Shown in pieces: positions 1-11,239 of a stretch of DNA of 64,000 bases. The DNA comes from Streptomyces sp. NBC_01241. GTDB lineage: Bacteria > Actinomycetota > Actinomycetes > Streptomycetales > Streptomycetaceae. The stretch lies in the NCBI RefSeq assembly GCF_041435435.1, contig NZ_CP108494.1, positions 8,792,952 through 8,856,951 of the forward strand, written 5' to 3'. The position numbers and the translations under genes are program-made. The notes below the pieces were generated by a model. The model did no database searches and was not told where the DNA came from. It saw only the letters and a program-made list of their open reading frames with translations. Position 1 is the stretch's first letter; the number at the start of each line of letters is the position of its first letter.

Positions 1-1184
1 CGGACCTTGACCATGTGGTCGATACGGCCCACGTACTCCAGTTCACCGTCCGGGCCGATCCGTCCGATGTCCCCGGTCCGGTAAGGGCCAGCCTGTCGGG
101 CGCGTCCCCAGTAGCCGAGCATCACCGTGGGCCCCGTCACCACGATCTCGCCTTCCTTGTCGGAGGGGTCGAGGGTGATCGAGTCCCCGGAGGCCGGGCT
201 GCCGATGGGCAGCGGGCCTGTCCGCTCGAGATCGGCCTCCGTCACCTCGTAGGAGGTGCACACGTTCGACTCGGTGGGCCCGTACCAGTTGAGCAGCCGT
301 ACGTCGGGCCAGCTTCTGCGCATCGTCTGGGCCTGCGTGATGGCGAACGGTTCGCCGGCGAAGACGCAGGCGCGCAACGCGGGGGGCCTCGCTCCCTTGA
401 GCAGCTCTCCCTCCCGCATCATCAGGGTCAGTGCGGAAGGCACCGAGTACCAGACGGAGATACGCCGCTCCCGGACGAACGCGACGAGTTGGGCGGGTGC
501 GTAGGCCATCTCGGGTGGGATCAGGTGTACGGACGCCCCGGCACGGAACGCGCCGTACAGATCGAAGACCGACAGGTCGAAGTTGAAGGGGGCGTGGTTG
601 GACAGGCGGTCTTCCGGACCGAGTCCGAGACTCTGAACCGCCCAGTCGACGAAAGCCAGCGCGTTGCGATGGCTGAGACAGACGCCCTTGGGCGTGCCGG
701 TCGACCCGGAGGTGTAGAGGATGTACGCCATGTCGTCGGGGTGGCTGTCGAAGATCTCCGGCGCGGCGTCCTCGGACGCTTCGGCCAGCATGGTGTCCAG
801 GGTGACGACGGCGGCACCGCCCAGCTCGCCGGGGGCCGGTCCGGAGGAGAGCGTGTAGGCGGCCGCCTCGTCCGCCACGACCAGGACGGCGTCGCTGTCG
901 CAGGCGATGCGGGCCACCCGGTCGGGGGGATTGGCGGAGGCGACCGGCGCATATGCGGCTCCGATGCGCAGCGCCCCTTGCATGAAGGCCACGGCCAGGG
1001 CGCTCTTTCCGCCCCAGAGGATCACCCGGTCGCCGGGGCGCACCCCCCGGCTGCTCATGGCCAAGGCGAACCGGCCCGCCAGACGGTCGAGTTCCGCGTA
1101 GGTCAGGTCCACGTCCTGCGCCGAGACTGCGAGGGCGTCCGGCGAGCGCTGGGCGGCTTCGATGACGAGTGCGTGGAGTTTCAC
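1..1184 (-). CDS. Prolyl-AMP ligase (adenylation enzyme), 3' end cut by window edge
   Basis: Predicted to activate L-proline as prolyl-AMP and load it on the stand-alone carrier protein at 11240-11515, the first step of pyrrole-2-carboxyl formation (PltF/RedM role). Reading leftward from a GTG at 1184, the product shows the A3 core YTSGSTGTPKG, the A5 core NWYGPTES, the A7 core YRTGD and the start of A8 (GRIDHMVKVR) before the window ends, so about 394 residues are visible and the small C-terminal subdomain is missing. The GTG overlaps the TGA stop of the upstream dehydrogenase (GTGA), so the two are translationally coupled. Substrate choice is inferred from the neighbours (dehydrogenase, carrier protein, PltA-like halogenase), not from a specificity code. 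Confidence 0.85.
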   Translation of the reverse strand, partial: MKLHALVIEAAQRSPDALAVSAQDVDLTYAELDRLAGRFALAMSSRGVRPGDRVILWGGKSALAVAFMQGALRIGAAYAPVASANPPDRVARIACDSDAVLVVADEAAAYTLSSGPAPGELGGAAVVTLDTMLAEASEDAAPEIFDSHPDDMAYILYTSGSTGTPKGVCLSHRNALAFVDWAVQSLGLGPEDRLSNHAPFNFDLSVFDLYGAFRAGASVHLIPPEMAYAPAQLVAFVRERRISVWYSVPSALTLMMREGELLKGARPPALRACVFAGEPFAITQAQTMRRSWPDVRLLNWYGPTESNVCTSYEVTEADLERTGPLPIGSPASGDSITLDPSDKEGEIVVTGPTVMLGYWGRARQAGPYRTGDIGRIGPDGELEYVGRIDHMVKV

Positions 1185-2320
1185 AGTCCGAGCTCCTCCG
1201 CGACGAGGAGCCGCTGTATGTCCGAGGTGCCGGAGAAGATCGTGCTGGGGACGGTGTCGCGCAGGAACGCCTCGATCCCGTGATCCCGCAGGTAGCCTCG
1301 GCCGCCGAATATCTGGATGGCGTCGAGCGCGGCGGCGACCGCTGTCTCGGAGACGGCGAGCTTGGACAGCGCGATGCTGAGCGCGGAGGCCTGTTGCTGG
1401 TCCATCTCCCAGCAGGCGCGGTACAGCAGCAGGCGGGCGCTCTCCGTCCGCAGCTTCATCTCGACGACGCGGTGCGCCACGGCCTGGAATCTGCCGATGC
1501 GCTTTCCGAACTGGCGTCGCTTCCGGGCATGTTCGACACACCTGTCGAGGAGCCGATCGAGGAGCCCGAGATAGCCGGCGAACAGGCAGGCCCGCTCCCA
1601 GCCCATGGAGTGCTGGAAGATCGCGCCGCCGCCGCCGCGTACCCCGAGGACCTGCTTGTCAGGCACGAAGCAGTCGTCGAAACGAACGGTTCCGGCCGGG
1701 CACGACAGCAGCCCGAGCTTGTCGAACGGGTCGCCCACGCTCAGGCCTGTTGCGCCCCGTTCGACCACGAAACCCGTCACGCCGAGGTGGCCCGCCTCAG
1801 GGTCCGTGGTCGCATAGGTGACATAGACGTCGGCGACCGGCCCGTTGCTGACGAATGTCTTCTCTCCGCTGAGGAGGAACCCGCCCTCCACCTCTCGCGC
1901 GGTCACGGTCAGCCGGGAGACGTCGGAGCCTGCTTCGTCCTCGGTCATGGCATTGCCGGCGATCAACCGCCCCGAGCACAGTGCGGGAAGGAGGCGTTCC
2001 TTCAGCCGTTCTTCGGCGAACTCGAGAATCGGCACCGTGCAGGCGAAGAGATGGGCGCTGGCGGCGAAGACCAGGCCGGTGTCCGGGCAGGCGCGCCCGA
2101 ATGCCTCGACCTGCCGGGCGGTTTCCAGCGCCCCGAGGCCTTGGCCGCCGTACTGCTTGGGCACGCACAGCCCGAGCAGCCCCAGCTCGCCGAGGGTTTC
2201 CCATTCCTTGCGAAGATAGAAGGAGTCGGCCGCGCGAGCTCGTGTGCCGAATGCCCGCGCCACCGCTTCCAGCGTTCTGTCGTACCTGTCGACCTGATCG
2301 GAAGTCCAACTGAATTCCAC
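1181..2320 (-). CDS. Prolyl-carrier-protein dehydrogenase (acyl-CoA dehydrogenase fold, PltE/RedW type)
   Basis: FAD flavoprotein of 379 residues, the usual ACAD length, predicted to oxidise prolyl-S-carrier to pyrrolyl-S-carrier. Visible features are the flavin-region motif MTEDEAGSD (residues 125-133), the helix-G segment GWERACLFAG (E242) and the C-terminal FSGTSDIQR (from 362). In acyl-CoA dehydrogenases of the MCAD type the last motif reads YEGTS with a catalytic Glu; here that position is Ser363, so the base is probably E242, as in the isovaleryl-CoA dehydrogenase arrangement (inference). The GTG start at 2320 is chosen because an AGGAG lies 5-9 bases upstream; an in-frame ATG at 2356 would add 12 residues. 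Coupled to the prolyl-AMP ligase by a GTGA overlap. Confidence 0.88.
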   Translation of the reverse strand: MEFSWTSDQVDRYDRTLEAVARAFGTRARAADSFYLRKEWETLGELGLLGLCVPKQYGGQGLGALETARQVEAFGRACPDTGLVFAASAHLFACTVPILEFAEERLKERLLPALCSGRLIAGNAMTEDEAGSDVSRLTVTAREVEGGFLLSGEKTFVSNGPVADVYVTYATTDPEAGHLGVTGFVVERGATGLSVGDPFDKLGLLSCPAGTVRFDDCFVPDKQVLGVRGGGGAIFQHSMGWERACLFAGYLGLLDRLLDRCVEHARKRRQFGKRIGRFQAVAHRVVEMKLRTESARLLLYRACWEMDQQQASALSIALSKLAVSETAVAAALDAIQIFGGRGYLRDHGIEAFLRDTVPSTIFSGTSDIQRLLVAEELGL

Positions 2321-2497
2321 GAGGTCTCCTGTCTTGTGGTGTGAGATCACCGTCATCAGTGGCGCAGGAACCGGGCCGCGCGCCGGCATCCGACCGTAGG
2401 CCGACAGCACTTCCCTCGTTTTCCAGGCGAGATCAAGGATCAAGAGGTCATCGGCCGTGGGACAATGCGGCCAGGTGAAACGATCAGAGGTGGTGCA

Positions 2498-3124
2498 GTG
2501 GAAACTAGTACGGCTGGCGGGCAGCCGATGCCCGCAATGCGGCAGGTGCTCATCGAGGCGGCGCAGCAGGAGATCTTCGACCGGGGCTACCACGGCGCCA
2601 GCCTGCGCGGCATCGCGCGGCGCGCGGGAGTCGACCCGAGCCTGGTGCGTCACTATTTCGGTTCCAAGGAGAAACTGCTCCTGCAAGCCGTCCAGGTCCG
2701 CGTCGATCCGAAAGAGTTCGCCGCCGAGATCCTGCGTGGCGCTCCCGGCGGGGTCGGCCGCCGGATCGTGAAGTTCATGCTGGGGTTCTGGGAAGACCCG
2801 GGCTCGGCGAAGTCCCTGGTCCGCCTGTCGGCGACGCTCAACAGTGTCGAGATCGCGGACCTCACCAAGGACGCCTTCGTCGGCCCGTTCTTCGGCACCG
2901 TCGCCCAGGCGGTCAGCCCCGACCGGCCCGAACTGCGGGCGTCGCTCGCCGCGTCGCAGATGTTCTCGTTGGCCTTCAGCCGGTATCTGCTGAACGAGCC
3001 CGCCCTTGCGGCGGCAAGCCACCAGGAGTTGATCCGCGTCGTCGGACGCAACATCCAGCGCTACCTCACGGAGCCACTGCCCGAGTCCGTCCTGCGGGAA
3101 GAGGGCGCCGCGGAGGTGGCCTAG
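2498..3124 (+). CDS. TetR-family transcriptional regulator 1
   Basis: A TetR repressor of about 208 residues. The N-terminal helix-turn-helix is recognisable (GASLRGIARRAGVDPSLVRHYFGSKEKLL) and the C-terminal half resembles that of the second TetR at 4854-5468: both carry RPELRASL followed by a hydrophobic helix, so they are paralogues. It is divergent from the prolyl ligase/dehydrogenase pair. The GTG at 2498 has AGAGG seven bases upstream; an ATG at 2465 would add 11 residues but has a poor ribosome site. It is a candidate ligand-responsive regulator of the repeated operator motif found in this cluster (inference). I saw no clear copy of that motif in its own divergent promoter region, 2321-2497. 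Confidence 0.85.
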   Translation: METSTAGGQPMPAMRQVLIEAAQQEIFDRGYHGASLRGIARRAGVDPSLVRHYFGSKEKLLLQAVQVRVDPKEFAAEILRGAPGGVGRRIVKFMLGFWEDPGSAKSLVRLSATLNSVEIADLTKDAFVGPFFGTVAQAVSPDRPELRASLAASQMFSLAFSRYLLNEPALAAASHQELIRVVGRNIQRYLTEPLPESVLREEGAAEVA

Positions 3125-3241
3125 CCGACGGCGTATGGGTCACCGTCCGACGTCCGGTCCGCGTGACGTCGGCCATGGACGGCTGTCCTCTCCGCTCGTC
3201 CAGCATCGTTCGCTCCCCACCGGCCAGAGCATCTACAGCAT

Positions 3242-3269
3242 GTAGATTTCATCGCGTGTTGAAGTCTAC
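3242..3269. promoter_or_regulatory. 28-bp imperfect palindrome containing cluster operator motif (site 1)
   Basis: The arms GTAGA (3242-3246) and TCTAC (3265-3269) enclose TTCATCGCGTGTTGAA, whose 14-bp core is at 3249-3262. A second perfect inverted repeat, ATCTAC/GTAGAT, overlaps the left side (3231-3247). It sits directly before the PPTase-thioesterase gene and is the most symmetric copy of a motif repeated at the other promoters of the cluster. Confidence 0.65.
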
Positions 3270-3271
3270 GT

Positions 3272-4870
3272 ATGATGAGCCGCATGGTCAACGGAGAACT
3301 GGCTGACTCCGCCGCGGCGTCGCGAGTCACGCCCGGACCCGACGTGCTCGTCTGGCTGGTCCATGTGGACGACGAGGCGGCGGCCCGTCGAGCACTGTCC
3401 GTGCTGCCGGCCGCCGAACAGGACCGGCTTGACCGGATGCTGGAACCGCATCGGCGGCGCGGTATCTGCGCGCAGGCCGCGTTACGCATCCTGGTGGCCG
3501 CCGCCACGAGCGCGGCCCTGCCACTGCCCGAACTGGTGCGCGGCCAGAACGGAAAACCCGTCCTCCAAGCATGGGGCTCTACGGGAGAGGAGTCGCCCGA
3601 GACCGGGCTCCGGGCCCACACGTCGCCCGCCGGGAAAGTACCGGCGCTGCGGGTGAACCTGACGCACTCGGGCACCCTGGCGGCGGTCGCCCTCACCACC
3701 GCCGGCGAGGTCGGGGTGGACGTCGAGAGGGAACGCCCGCTCGCCGAGCTCGACGGCATGGCCCGCATCGCGCTCTCCCCGTCCGAGTACCGGGAGTGGC
3801 ATCGGAGCGACGAATCTGCTCGCCAGGGCCTCCTGTTCCAGTCCTGGACACGCAAGGAGGCGGTCCTCAAGGCGCTGGGTACGGGGCTGGCCGGCGACCT
3901 GCGGTCCGTGGCCACCCGACTGCCGAGGCGGGCCGGTGCGGCGGTGCGCGTGGAAGGACTGCCAAAGGAGGCCGGCGCGATCCCATGCTGGACCGTGCGC
4001 GATCTGGAGGTCGCCGCGGGGTACTCCGGATCCGTCGCCGTCCATGCACCGCGAGCACGGGTTCGCCAACGCCAGGTGTCTATAGGCGCATTGCTGTCGA
4101 CCGTCGGTCCGCCGCCGGCTGCGGACCGGCCGGCAGGGGAGGGGGGCGGCTCGCGGCTGAAGCTGTTCTGTCTGCCCCCGGCCGGCAGCAACGCCGAAAG
4201 TTACCGTCTCTGGCACCCCCGGCTGCCCCGCGGTGTCGACGTCGTCCCGATCGACCTGCCCGGACACGGCACCAGGCTCCGCGAACCACTGATCGACGAG
4301 TGGGACGCGCTGGTCCGGGACTTGTCCGAGCGGCTCGTGCGGCAGATCGACGGGCCGTACGCGGTGCTGGGACACGGCCTTGGCGCCCTGCTGGCGTTCG
4401 AGGTCCTGCGAGCTCTTGCCGGACGCGCCGCCCCGCCCGAGTTGTTGGTCGTGGTGGGCCGGAACGGGCCCTCCGCCCCGCTGTCGTGCACCGCGGTCCA
4501 TGAGCCGGCGAGCACATGCCTGCCTGGTCTCCCGCGCCTCGGCGACCTGCCGCACGCGACGGATGTGGCACGCATGTTTCGGCCGGAACTCCGTGCGGAT
4601 CTGCGGCTCGCGGAGCGGTATGTACGCCGGTTCGGACCGCGCCTGTCCTGCCCCGTCCTGGCGGTCGCCGGGCGACAGGACCGGGCGGCCGACGGCGTGG
4701 GCATGGAGGTGTGGAGGCAGGAGACTGCCGGCGGCTGCGAGGCCGTGTGGGTCGACGGCGGTTGTTCCCTCCTGGAAGGAGGCGAGTTCATGTCCGTACT
4801 GAACGCCCGTCTGGCCCGCCTCAAGGGACTGATCCCGGCGCCCAGCGGGTACGTCAGAGGCGATCAGTGA
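3272..4870 (+). CDS. Sfp-type phosphopantetheinyl transferase fused to a catalytically dead type II thioesterase domain
   Basis: A 532-residue two-domain protein. Residues 1 to about 260 are an Sfp-type PPTase with the Mg-binding VGVDVE (about 149-154) and WTRKEAVLK (about 192-200), so it should convert the PKS carrier domains and the stand-alone PCP to holo form. Residues about 285-520 are an alpha/beta-hydrolase of the type II thioesterase family (LFCLPPAGS, LPGHGTRL). The nucleophile elbow reads GHGLG, with Gly369 in place of Ser, and the terminal catalytic His region reads DGGCSLL, with Cys498 in place of His. An intact type II thioesterase (GHSLG, DGGHFFL) is encoded at 21932-22681, so this domain probably binds rather than hydrolyses (inference). 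The start is uncertain (ATGs at 3272, 3275, 3284; no clear ribosome site). It ends in a 17-bp convergent overlap with the second TetR gene. Confidence 0.88.
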   Translation: MMSRMVNGELADSAAASRVTPGPDVLVWLVHVDDEAAARRALSVLPAAEQDRLDRMLEPHRRRGICAQAALRILVAAATSAALPLPELVRGQNGKPVLQAWGSTGEESPETGLRAHTSPAGKVPALRVNLTHSGTLAAVALTTAGEVGVDVERERPLAELDGMARIALSPSEYREWHRSDESARQGLLFQSWTRKEAVLKALGTGLAGDLRSVATRLPRRAGAAVRVEGLPKEAGAIPCWTVRDLEVAAGYSGSVAVHAPRARVRQRQVSIGALLSTVGPPPAADRPAGEGGGSRLKLFCLPPAGSNAESYRLWHPRLPRGVDVVPIDLPGHGTRLREPLIDEWDALVRDLSERLVRQIDGPYAVLGHGLGALLAFEVLRALAGRAAPPELLVVVGRNGPSAPLSCTAVHEPASTCLPGLPRLGDLPHATDVARMFRPELRADLRLAERYVRRFGPRLSCPVLAVAGRQDRAADGVGMEVWRQETAGGCEAVWVDGGCSLLEGGEFMSVLNARLARLKGLIPAPSGYVRGDQ

Positions 4871-5468
4871 GATAGCTCTGGCACGTGTCCGCCACGCAGG
4901 CGACCAACTCTTCGGCGCTCAAGGACGCGAGCGGTTCGAGTCTCAGCACCCACCTCGCGTAGGCCACGCCGAGCAGTTGGGTGCCGACGAGCGAGGCCCT
5001 CAGCTCGGGCCTGCCGTGCCCGACAGCGGCCGCGACCGGCAGGAGGATCTCGGCGCCGAGGAAGTCGAGCAGGGCGGCGGTCGCGCCCTCGAACGATCTC
5101 GCGGAGCGGATCAGGCTTTCCAGCCGGGGCTGGATCTCGGGATCCTCCCAATGCGTGATGAACGCGCGGGCCAGGCGCTCACCCACGTGCTCCATGTCGC
5201 CCGAGACGACCGTCGGGAGAAGGTCCTGCACGGTGAAGGCGTCGTGGGCCGCCGCCATGAACAGCCCTTCCTTGGACAGGAAGAAGTGGTGGATCAGAGC
5301 CGAGTCGACATTGGCCGCGTCGGCCACCGCTCGCATCGTGGTGCCCTCGAAGCCGCGCTTGCTGAACGCCGAGCGGGCGGTCTCCAGGATCAGATCGTGA
5401 CTGCTTGTCGGGCCCGTCCGGCGTCCGCTGCGCTTCTTGTGGGAGGGGTGCCGGGCTTCCTGCTCCAC
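4854..5468 (-). CDS. TetR-family transcriptional regulator 2
   Basis: A TetR regulator of 204 residues, with an N-terminal helix-turn-helix around GTTMRAVADAANVDSALIHHFF and a C-terminal ligand-binding half like that of the TetR at 2498-3124. A GTG start at 5468 is chosen because GAGGAG precedes it by about six bases; upstream in-frame ATGs (5510, 5558) lie closer to or in the promoter region. The divergent interval to korA holds a clear copy of the cluster operator motif (5580-5593), suggesting autoregulation and control of korAB. Comparable to the TetR regulator (PltZ) of pyoluteorin clusters, although orthology cannot be shown from the sequence alone. Confidence 0.86.
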   Translation of the reverse strand: MEQEARHPSHKKRSGRRTGPTSSHDLILETARSAFSKRGFEGTTMRAVADAANVDSALIHHFFLSKEGLFMAAAHDAFTVQDLLPTVVSGDMEHVGERLARAFITHWEDPEIQPRLESLIRSARSFEGATAALLDFLGAEILLPVAAAVGHGRPELRASLVGTQLLGVAYARWVLRLEPLASLSAEELVACVADTCQSYLTDRL

Positions 5469-5573
5469 TGCCGCTCCTCTGTCGATGGATTCCTCCCGTG
5501 CGCGGCTCATTTTACGGCACGGCGGATCGCCGGTCCGACCGCCCCGTCTGCACTCCACCCCACTCTACACTCA

Positions 5574-5600
5574 TTGAAGTCATCGAGTGTTGAGTATACG
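5574..5600 (+). promoter_or_regulatory. Promoter with embedded operator motif (site 2) before korAB
   Basis: TTGAAG (5574-5579) and TATACG (5595-5600) form a plausible -35/-10 pair with a 15-bp spacer, and the motif TCATCGAGTGTTGA (5580-5593) fills the spacer. A regulator bound there would block polymerase. The region also serves the divergent TetR gene. Confidence 0.6.
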
Positions 5601-5650
5601 ATCTGTGCGGGGTGTTGGATCGCCCCGGCGGAGTGTCGAGGAGGTCTCTT

Positions 5651-8618
<2,968 letters not shown>

Positions 8619-8627
8619 TCACACCCG

Positions 8628-8675
8628 ACGTCGAAGGCCCCGGACACCATGGCGGTTTCCAGGGGCCTTCGACGT
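8628..8675. terminator. Stem-loop terminator after korAB, shared by convergent genes
   Basis: Perfect 14-bp inverted repeat, ACGTCGAAGGCCCC (8628-8641) against its complement (8662-8675), with a 20-base loop. It lies between the convergent korB and antiporter genes, so it could end transcripts from both sides. Confidence 0.8.
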
Positions 8676-8713
8676 CACCTCTGCCGTTGCCGGCCCGTCT
8701 CACCGAGAGGCGT

Positions 8714-10027
8714 TCACTGGACGCTCCCGCTCGGGACGGTCTCCTGCTGCACGGTGCCAGAGACGGGGGCCGCCGTGTCGGTCTTCGGCTTCTTGACCAG
8801 CGACGGGAGCAGGGGGCCTGCCATGCCGGTCGTGATGAGCGCGACGAGAACCATGATGGTGAAGAGCCGATCGTCGAGGATGTCGAGACTCAGACCGACG
8901 TTCAGGATGATGAGTTCGGTCAGTCCGCGGGTGTTCATCAGTACGCCGACGCCCAGCGACTCCCGCCAGGGCAGTCCGGTCCAGCGGGCGGGGAGGGTTG
9001 CGCCGACGACCTTGCCGACGCAGGCGACCGTCAGGAGCAGCCCCAGAACCAGCCAGTCGTTCGCGCCCAGGGCCCGGACGTCCACGGAGAGCCCGGTGAC
9101 GACGAAGTACACCGGGAGCAGGAACCGCGCGATGTTCTGCAGTGGTTGCTGCACGGCCGGCTCCAGCGTGCGCCGGGGATGACGGGGCATCACGATGCCG
9201 AAGGCGAAGGCACCGAAGATGGCATGAATGCCGATGAGCGAGGTTGCGCAGGAGGAGAGGAAGACGCCGGTCGCGACCAGCGCCACCAGGTGCAGGGTGC
9301 GACCACGCTCTACCAGCCGGCTGGTCACCTTCGCGAGCAGAGGCCGGACCAGCACGGCCATGCCGATGATGTAGACGGCCGACCAGCCGATGATGACGGC
9401 GAACCCGCCCGTCGCGCTGCCGGTCGTGGCCAGGCCGATGATGACGGCGAGAAGACACCAGGCGACGATGTCCCCGAGAGCGGCGCTTGCCAGGGCCAGG
9501 ACACCTACCCGGGTCTGCCCGAGCCCGCTGTCCGTGAGGATTCGGGCGAGAACCGGGAACGCGGTCACCGACATGGACACACCGACATAGAGCGCGAACG
9601 CCAGGAACGGCACCTGCTTGCCGGCGACAATCGAATGATCTCCGTAGCACATGGCTGCCGCGCCGATGCCGAGGGCGAACGGGAGGACGATACTGCCGAC
9701 GGTCACCGCCGCCACGGCTTCTTTCGACTTGCTCAAGAGCCTCGGATCGAGCTCCCACCCGAGGATGAACATGAACAGGAGTAAGCCGATCTGAGCGATC
9801 GCCGACAGCAGCGGGCGCGCTTCGGTCGGAAAGACACGTGCGGTGAGATCCCCGGGCAGGAGTCCGAGAAGACTCGGTCCAAGGGCGATGCCCGCCAGGA
9901 TCTCGCCGATGACAGTGGGCTGCCGCAGGAACCGCGAGACGGACACGAACACGACTCCGGCCGCCAGAATGATGGCGACGTCCGCTAGGACGGTGGTCTG
10001 CAGCATTTCCGCCTGTTGGCTGGTCAT
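8714..10027 (-). CDS. CPA2-family cation:proton antiporter
   Basis: A membrane protein of 437 residues with about a dozen hydrophobic segments and the sodium/hydrogen exchanger fold (FLRQPTVIGEILAGIALGP near the N terminus, FLAFALYVGVSMSVTAFPVLARIL, and MNTRGLTELIILNVG near the C terminus). The ATG at 10027 is preceded by GGGGGAG. Motif copies upstream (10115-10128, weaker 10057-10076) place it under the cluster regulator. Chlorinated pyrrole-phenols of the pyrrolomycin class are known protonophores, so an antiporter that rebalances pH or pumps the anion could serve self-protection (inference). It could instead be an unrelated cation transporter. Confidence 0.85.
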   Translation of the reverse strand: MTSQQAEMLQTTVLADVAIILAAGVVFVSVSRFLRQPTVIGEILAGIALGPSLLGLLPGDLTARVFPTEARPLLSAIAQIGLLLFMFILGWELDPRLLSKSKEAVAAVTVGSIVLPFALGIGAAAMCYGDHSIVAGKQVPFLAFALYVGVSMSVTAFPVLARILTDSGLGQTRVGVLALASAALGDIVAWCLLAVIIGLATTGSATGGFAVIIGWSAVYIIGMAVLVRPLLAKVTSRLVERGRTLHLVALVATGVFLSSCATSLIGIHAIFGAFAFGIVMPRHPRRTLEPAVQQPLQNIARFLLPVYFVVTGLSVDVRALGANDWLVLGLLLTVACVGKVVGATLPARWTGLPWRESLGVGVLMNTRGLTELIILNVGLSLDILDDRLFTIMVLVALITTGMAGPLLPSLVKKPKTDTAAPVSGTVQQETVPSGSVQ

Positions 10028-10114
10028 TACGCACTCCCCCTCGCGACTCAACGTTCGATGAAATCGGCGATGTTGAGTATGCCTGCGGTCGCTGACCGGA
10101 TGCAAGCGACGAAG

Positions 10115-10128
10115 TCATCATGTGATGA
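10115..10128. promoter_or_regulatory. Operator motif (site 3), near-perfect palindrome
   Basis: TCATCATGTGATGA is palindromic apart from its two central bases. It lies about 90 bp upstream of the antiporter start. A degenerate relative (GATGAAATCGGCGATGTTGAG) is at 10057-10077. Confidence 0.6.
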
Positions 10129-10174
10129 GCCGGTCGCCCGACTCTCGGGGATGGAGAGGGTCCGTGACGAAAAA

Positions 10175-10212
10175 AGGCCGACGACGCGCTCGGGTGAGCG
10201 TGTCGTCGGCCT
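10175..10212 (-). terminator. Rho-independent terminator for the 10276-10833 gene
   Basis: A 17-bp stem with one mismatch (10175-10191 with 10196-10212), a 4-base loop, and a run of T on the minus strand directly after it (A-run at 10170-10175 on the plus strand). Confidence 0.85.
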
Positions 10213-10275
10213 GTGGCGCGTGGAATCGCTTCTCGGAACAGTGGCCCGGTGTGGCGACCGGTACCTGGACAGGTG

Positions 10276-10833
10276 TTACACGATGACTCGACCCGCGAAC
10301 GCCGCGAGCCGGTCAACAGAGGCCGCGCCCTTTGCGGCAGGCTGCTCGTTCCCGAACGGCAGTCCCTGACGTTCGGCCGGCAGCATGGCGCGAAGCTGGT
10401 TGAAGCAGGTGTCGACAACGTCCTGCGGCAGGTCGATGGACTGCCCCGTGGCCTTGGCCAGGTCCCAGCCGTGAAGGCTCATTTCGACAATGCGCGTGGT
10501 GACGAGGCGGGGGGCGGGGCGCTCACCCATCGGAGTCTGGAAGACCTTGTCCATCACGCCGTCGGCCGAGAACGCCTCGCGCAGCGTGGCGCGGGAACTC
10601 TTGAGCGCCTCCAGTGGATCGTCGCCCGGCTCCTGCTCCGGGGCCGGTCCGCTGCCGGTGACCAAACCGGTGAACATGCGGTTTCCGCCGACGACGTGGT
10701 TGATCAACTGTCGAACCGACCACTCGCTGCACGGCGTCGGGGCATCGAAGGGAAGAGGCTTCACGCCGGCGACCACGTTCTCCAGGGCCGCCGCTGCCTG
10801 GTCGAACTGTTCAAGAACCTTGTCTTCTGTCAT
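10276..10833 (-). CDS. TIGR03086-type DinB-fold metal-binding protein (mycothiol transferase-like)
   Basis: A 185-residue protein of the DinB / maleylpyruvate-isomerase N-terminal superfamily. The signature CSEWSVRQLINHVVGGN (about 35-51) and the later MSLHGWDLAKATGQ give the metal-binding histidines and the family context. Members are often mycothiol- or bacillithiol-dependent and act in detoxification or unknown small-molecule chemistry. It is followed by a good terminator and lies between the antiporter and the carrier-protein gene. A role in handling electrophilic intermediates is possible but not shown by the sequence. Confidence 0.8.
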   Translation of the reverse strand: MTEDKVLEQFDQAAAALENVVAGVKPLPFDAPTPCSEWSVRQLINHVVGGNRMFTGLVTGSGPAPEQEPGDDPLEALKSSRATLREAFSADGVMDKVFQTPMGERPAPRLVTTRIVEMSLHGWDLAKATGQSIDLPQDVVDTCFNQLRAMLPAERQGLPFGNEQPAAKGAASVDRLAAFAGRVIV

Positions 10834-11239
10834 GTCGGTCTATGTATCACCCCACCACGGACTGCGACAACCAACTCTCCTTTGAGCAACAGGATTTCGG
10901 GCATCCAGATGCACGCCTCCGACACCTGGAACTGCTGGTCGAGAGGGGAGTGACCTCTCTGTGGCGGTGGGTGAAAGATCAGGTGCTGCGTTGACAGCTC
11001 ATCGCGAGGGCGTACCCTCCAACGGTCGATGAACTCATCTGATGGTGAGTCTTGGTTCCGTCGCCCGCGCACCGATCTCGACTCCTGCATGGGTCAGCAC
11101 GACTCCTCGACGAGTTGTCCTTGACCAACAAGTCATCGACTGTAGAATTCATCATCAGGAGAATGGTGAATGGGTCGCAGCGGGCGGCCATGTCCTGTCG
11201 AGGACGCGTGGTGCCTGCGGCCGATACGAGGAGGAATCC
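10834..11239. promoter_or_regulatory. 406-bp leader region with two operator motifs before the carrier-protein/halogenase operon
   Basis: No convincing gene was found here. Two copies of the cluster motif are present: TCATCTGATGGTGA (11035-11048) and TCATCGACTGTAGA (11133-11146, continuing into ATTCATC). The spacing to the carrier-protein start (11240) leaves about 95 bp of leader after the second copy. Confidence 0.55.

Noticed and set aside
15..1283. Long plus-strand open frame over the prolyl-AMP ligase
   Set aside because: Arg/Gly-rich, antisense to a clear adenylation domain; a high-GC shadow frame.
2321..2497. Possible operator motif between the dehydrogenase and TetR 1 genes
   Set aside because: Only partial resemblance (CATCA, CGGTGA) without the TCATC...TGnTGA spacing.
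10842..10995. Short plus-strand frame of about 50 codons in the leader before the carrier gene
   Set aside because: No ribosome site or recognisable family; overlaps the regulatory region.
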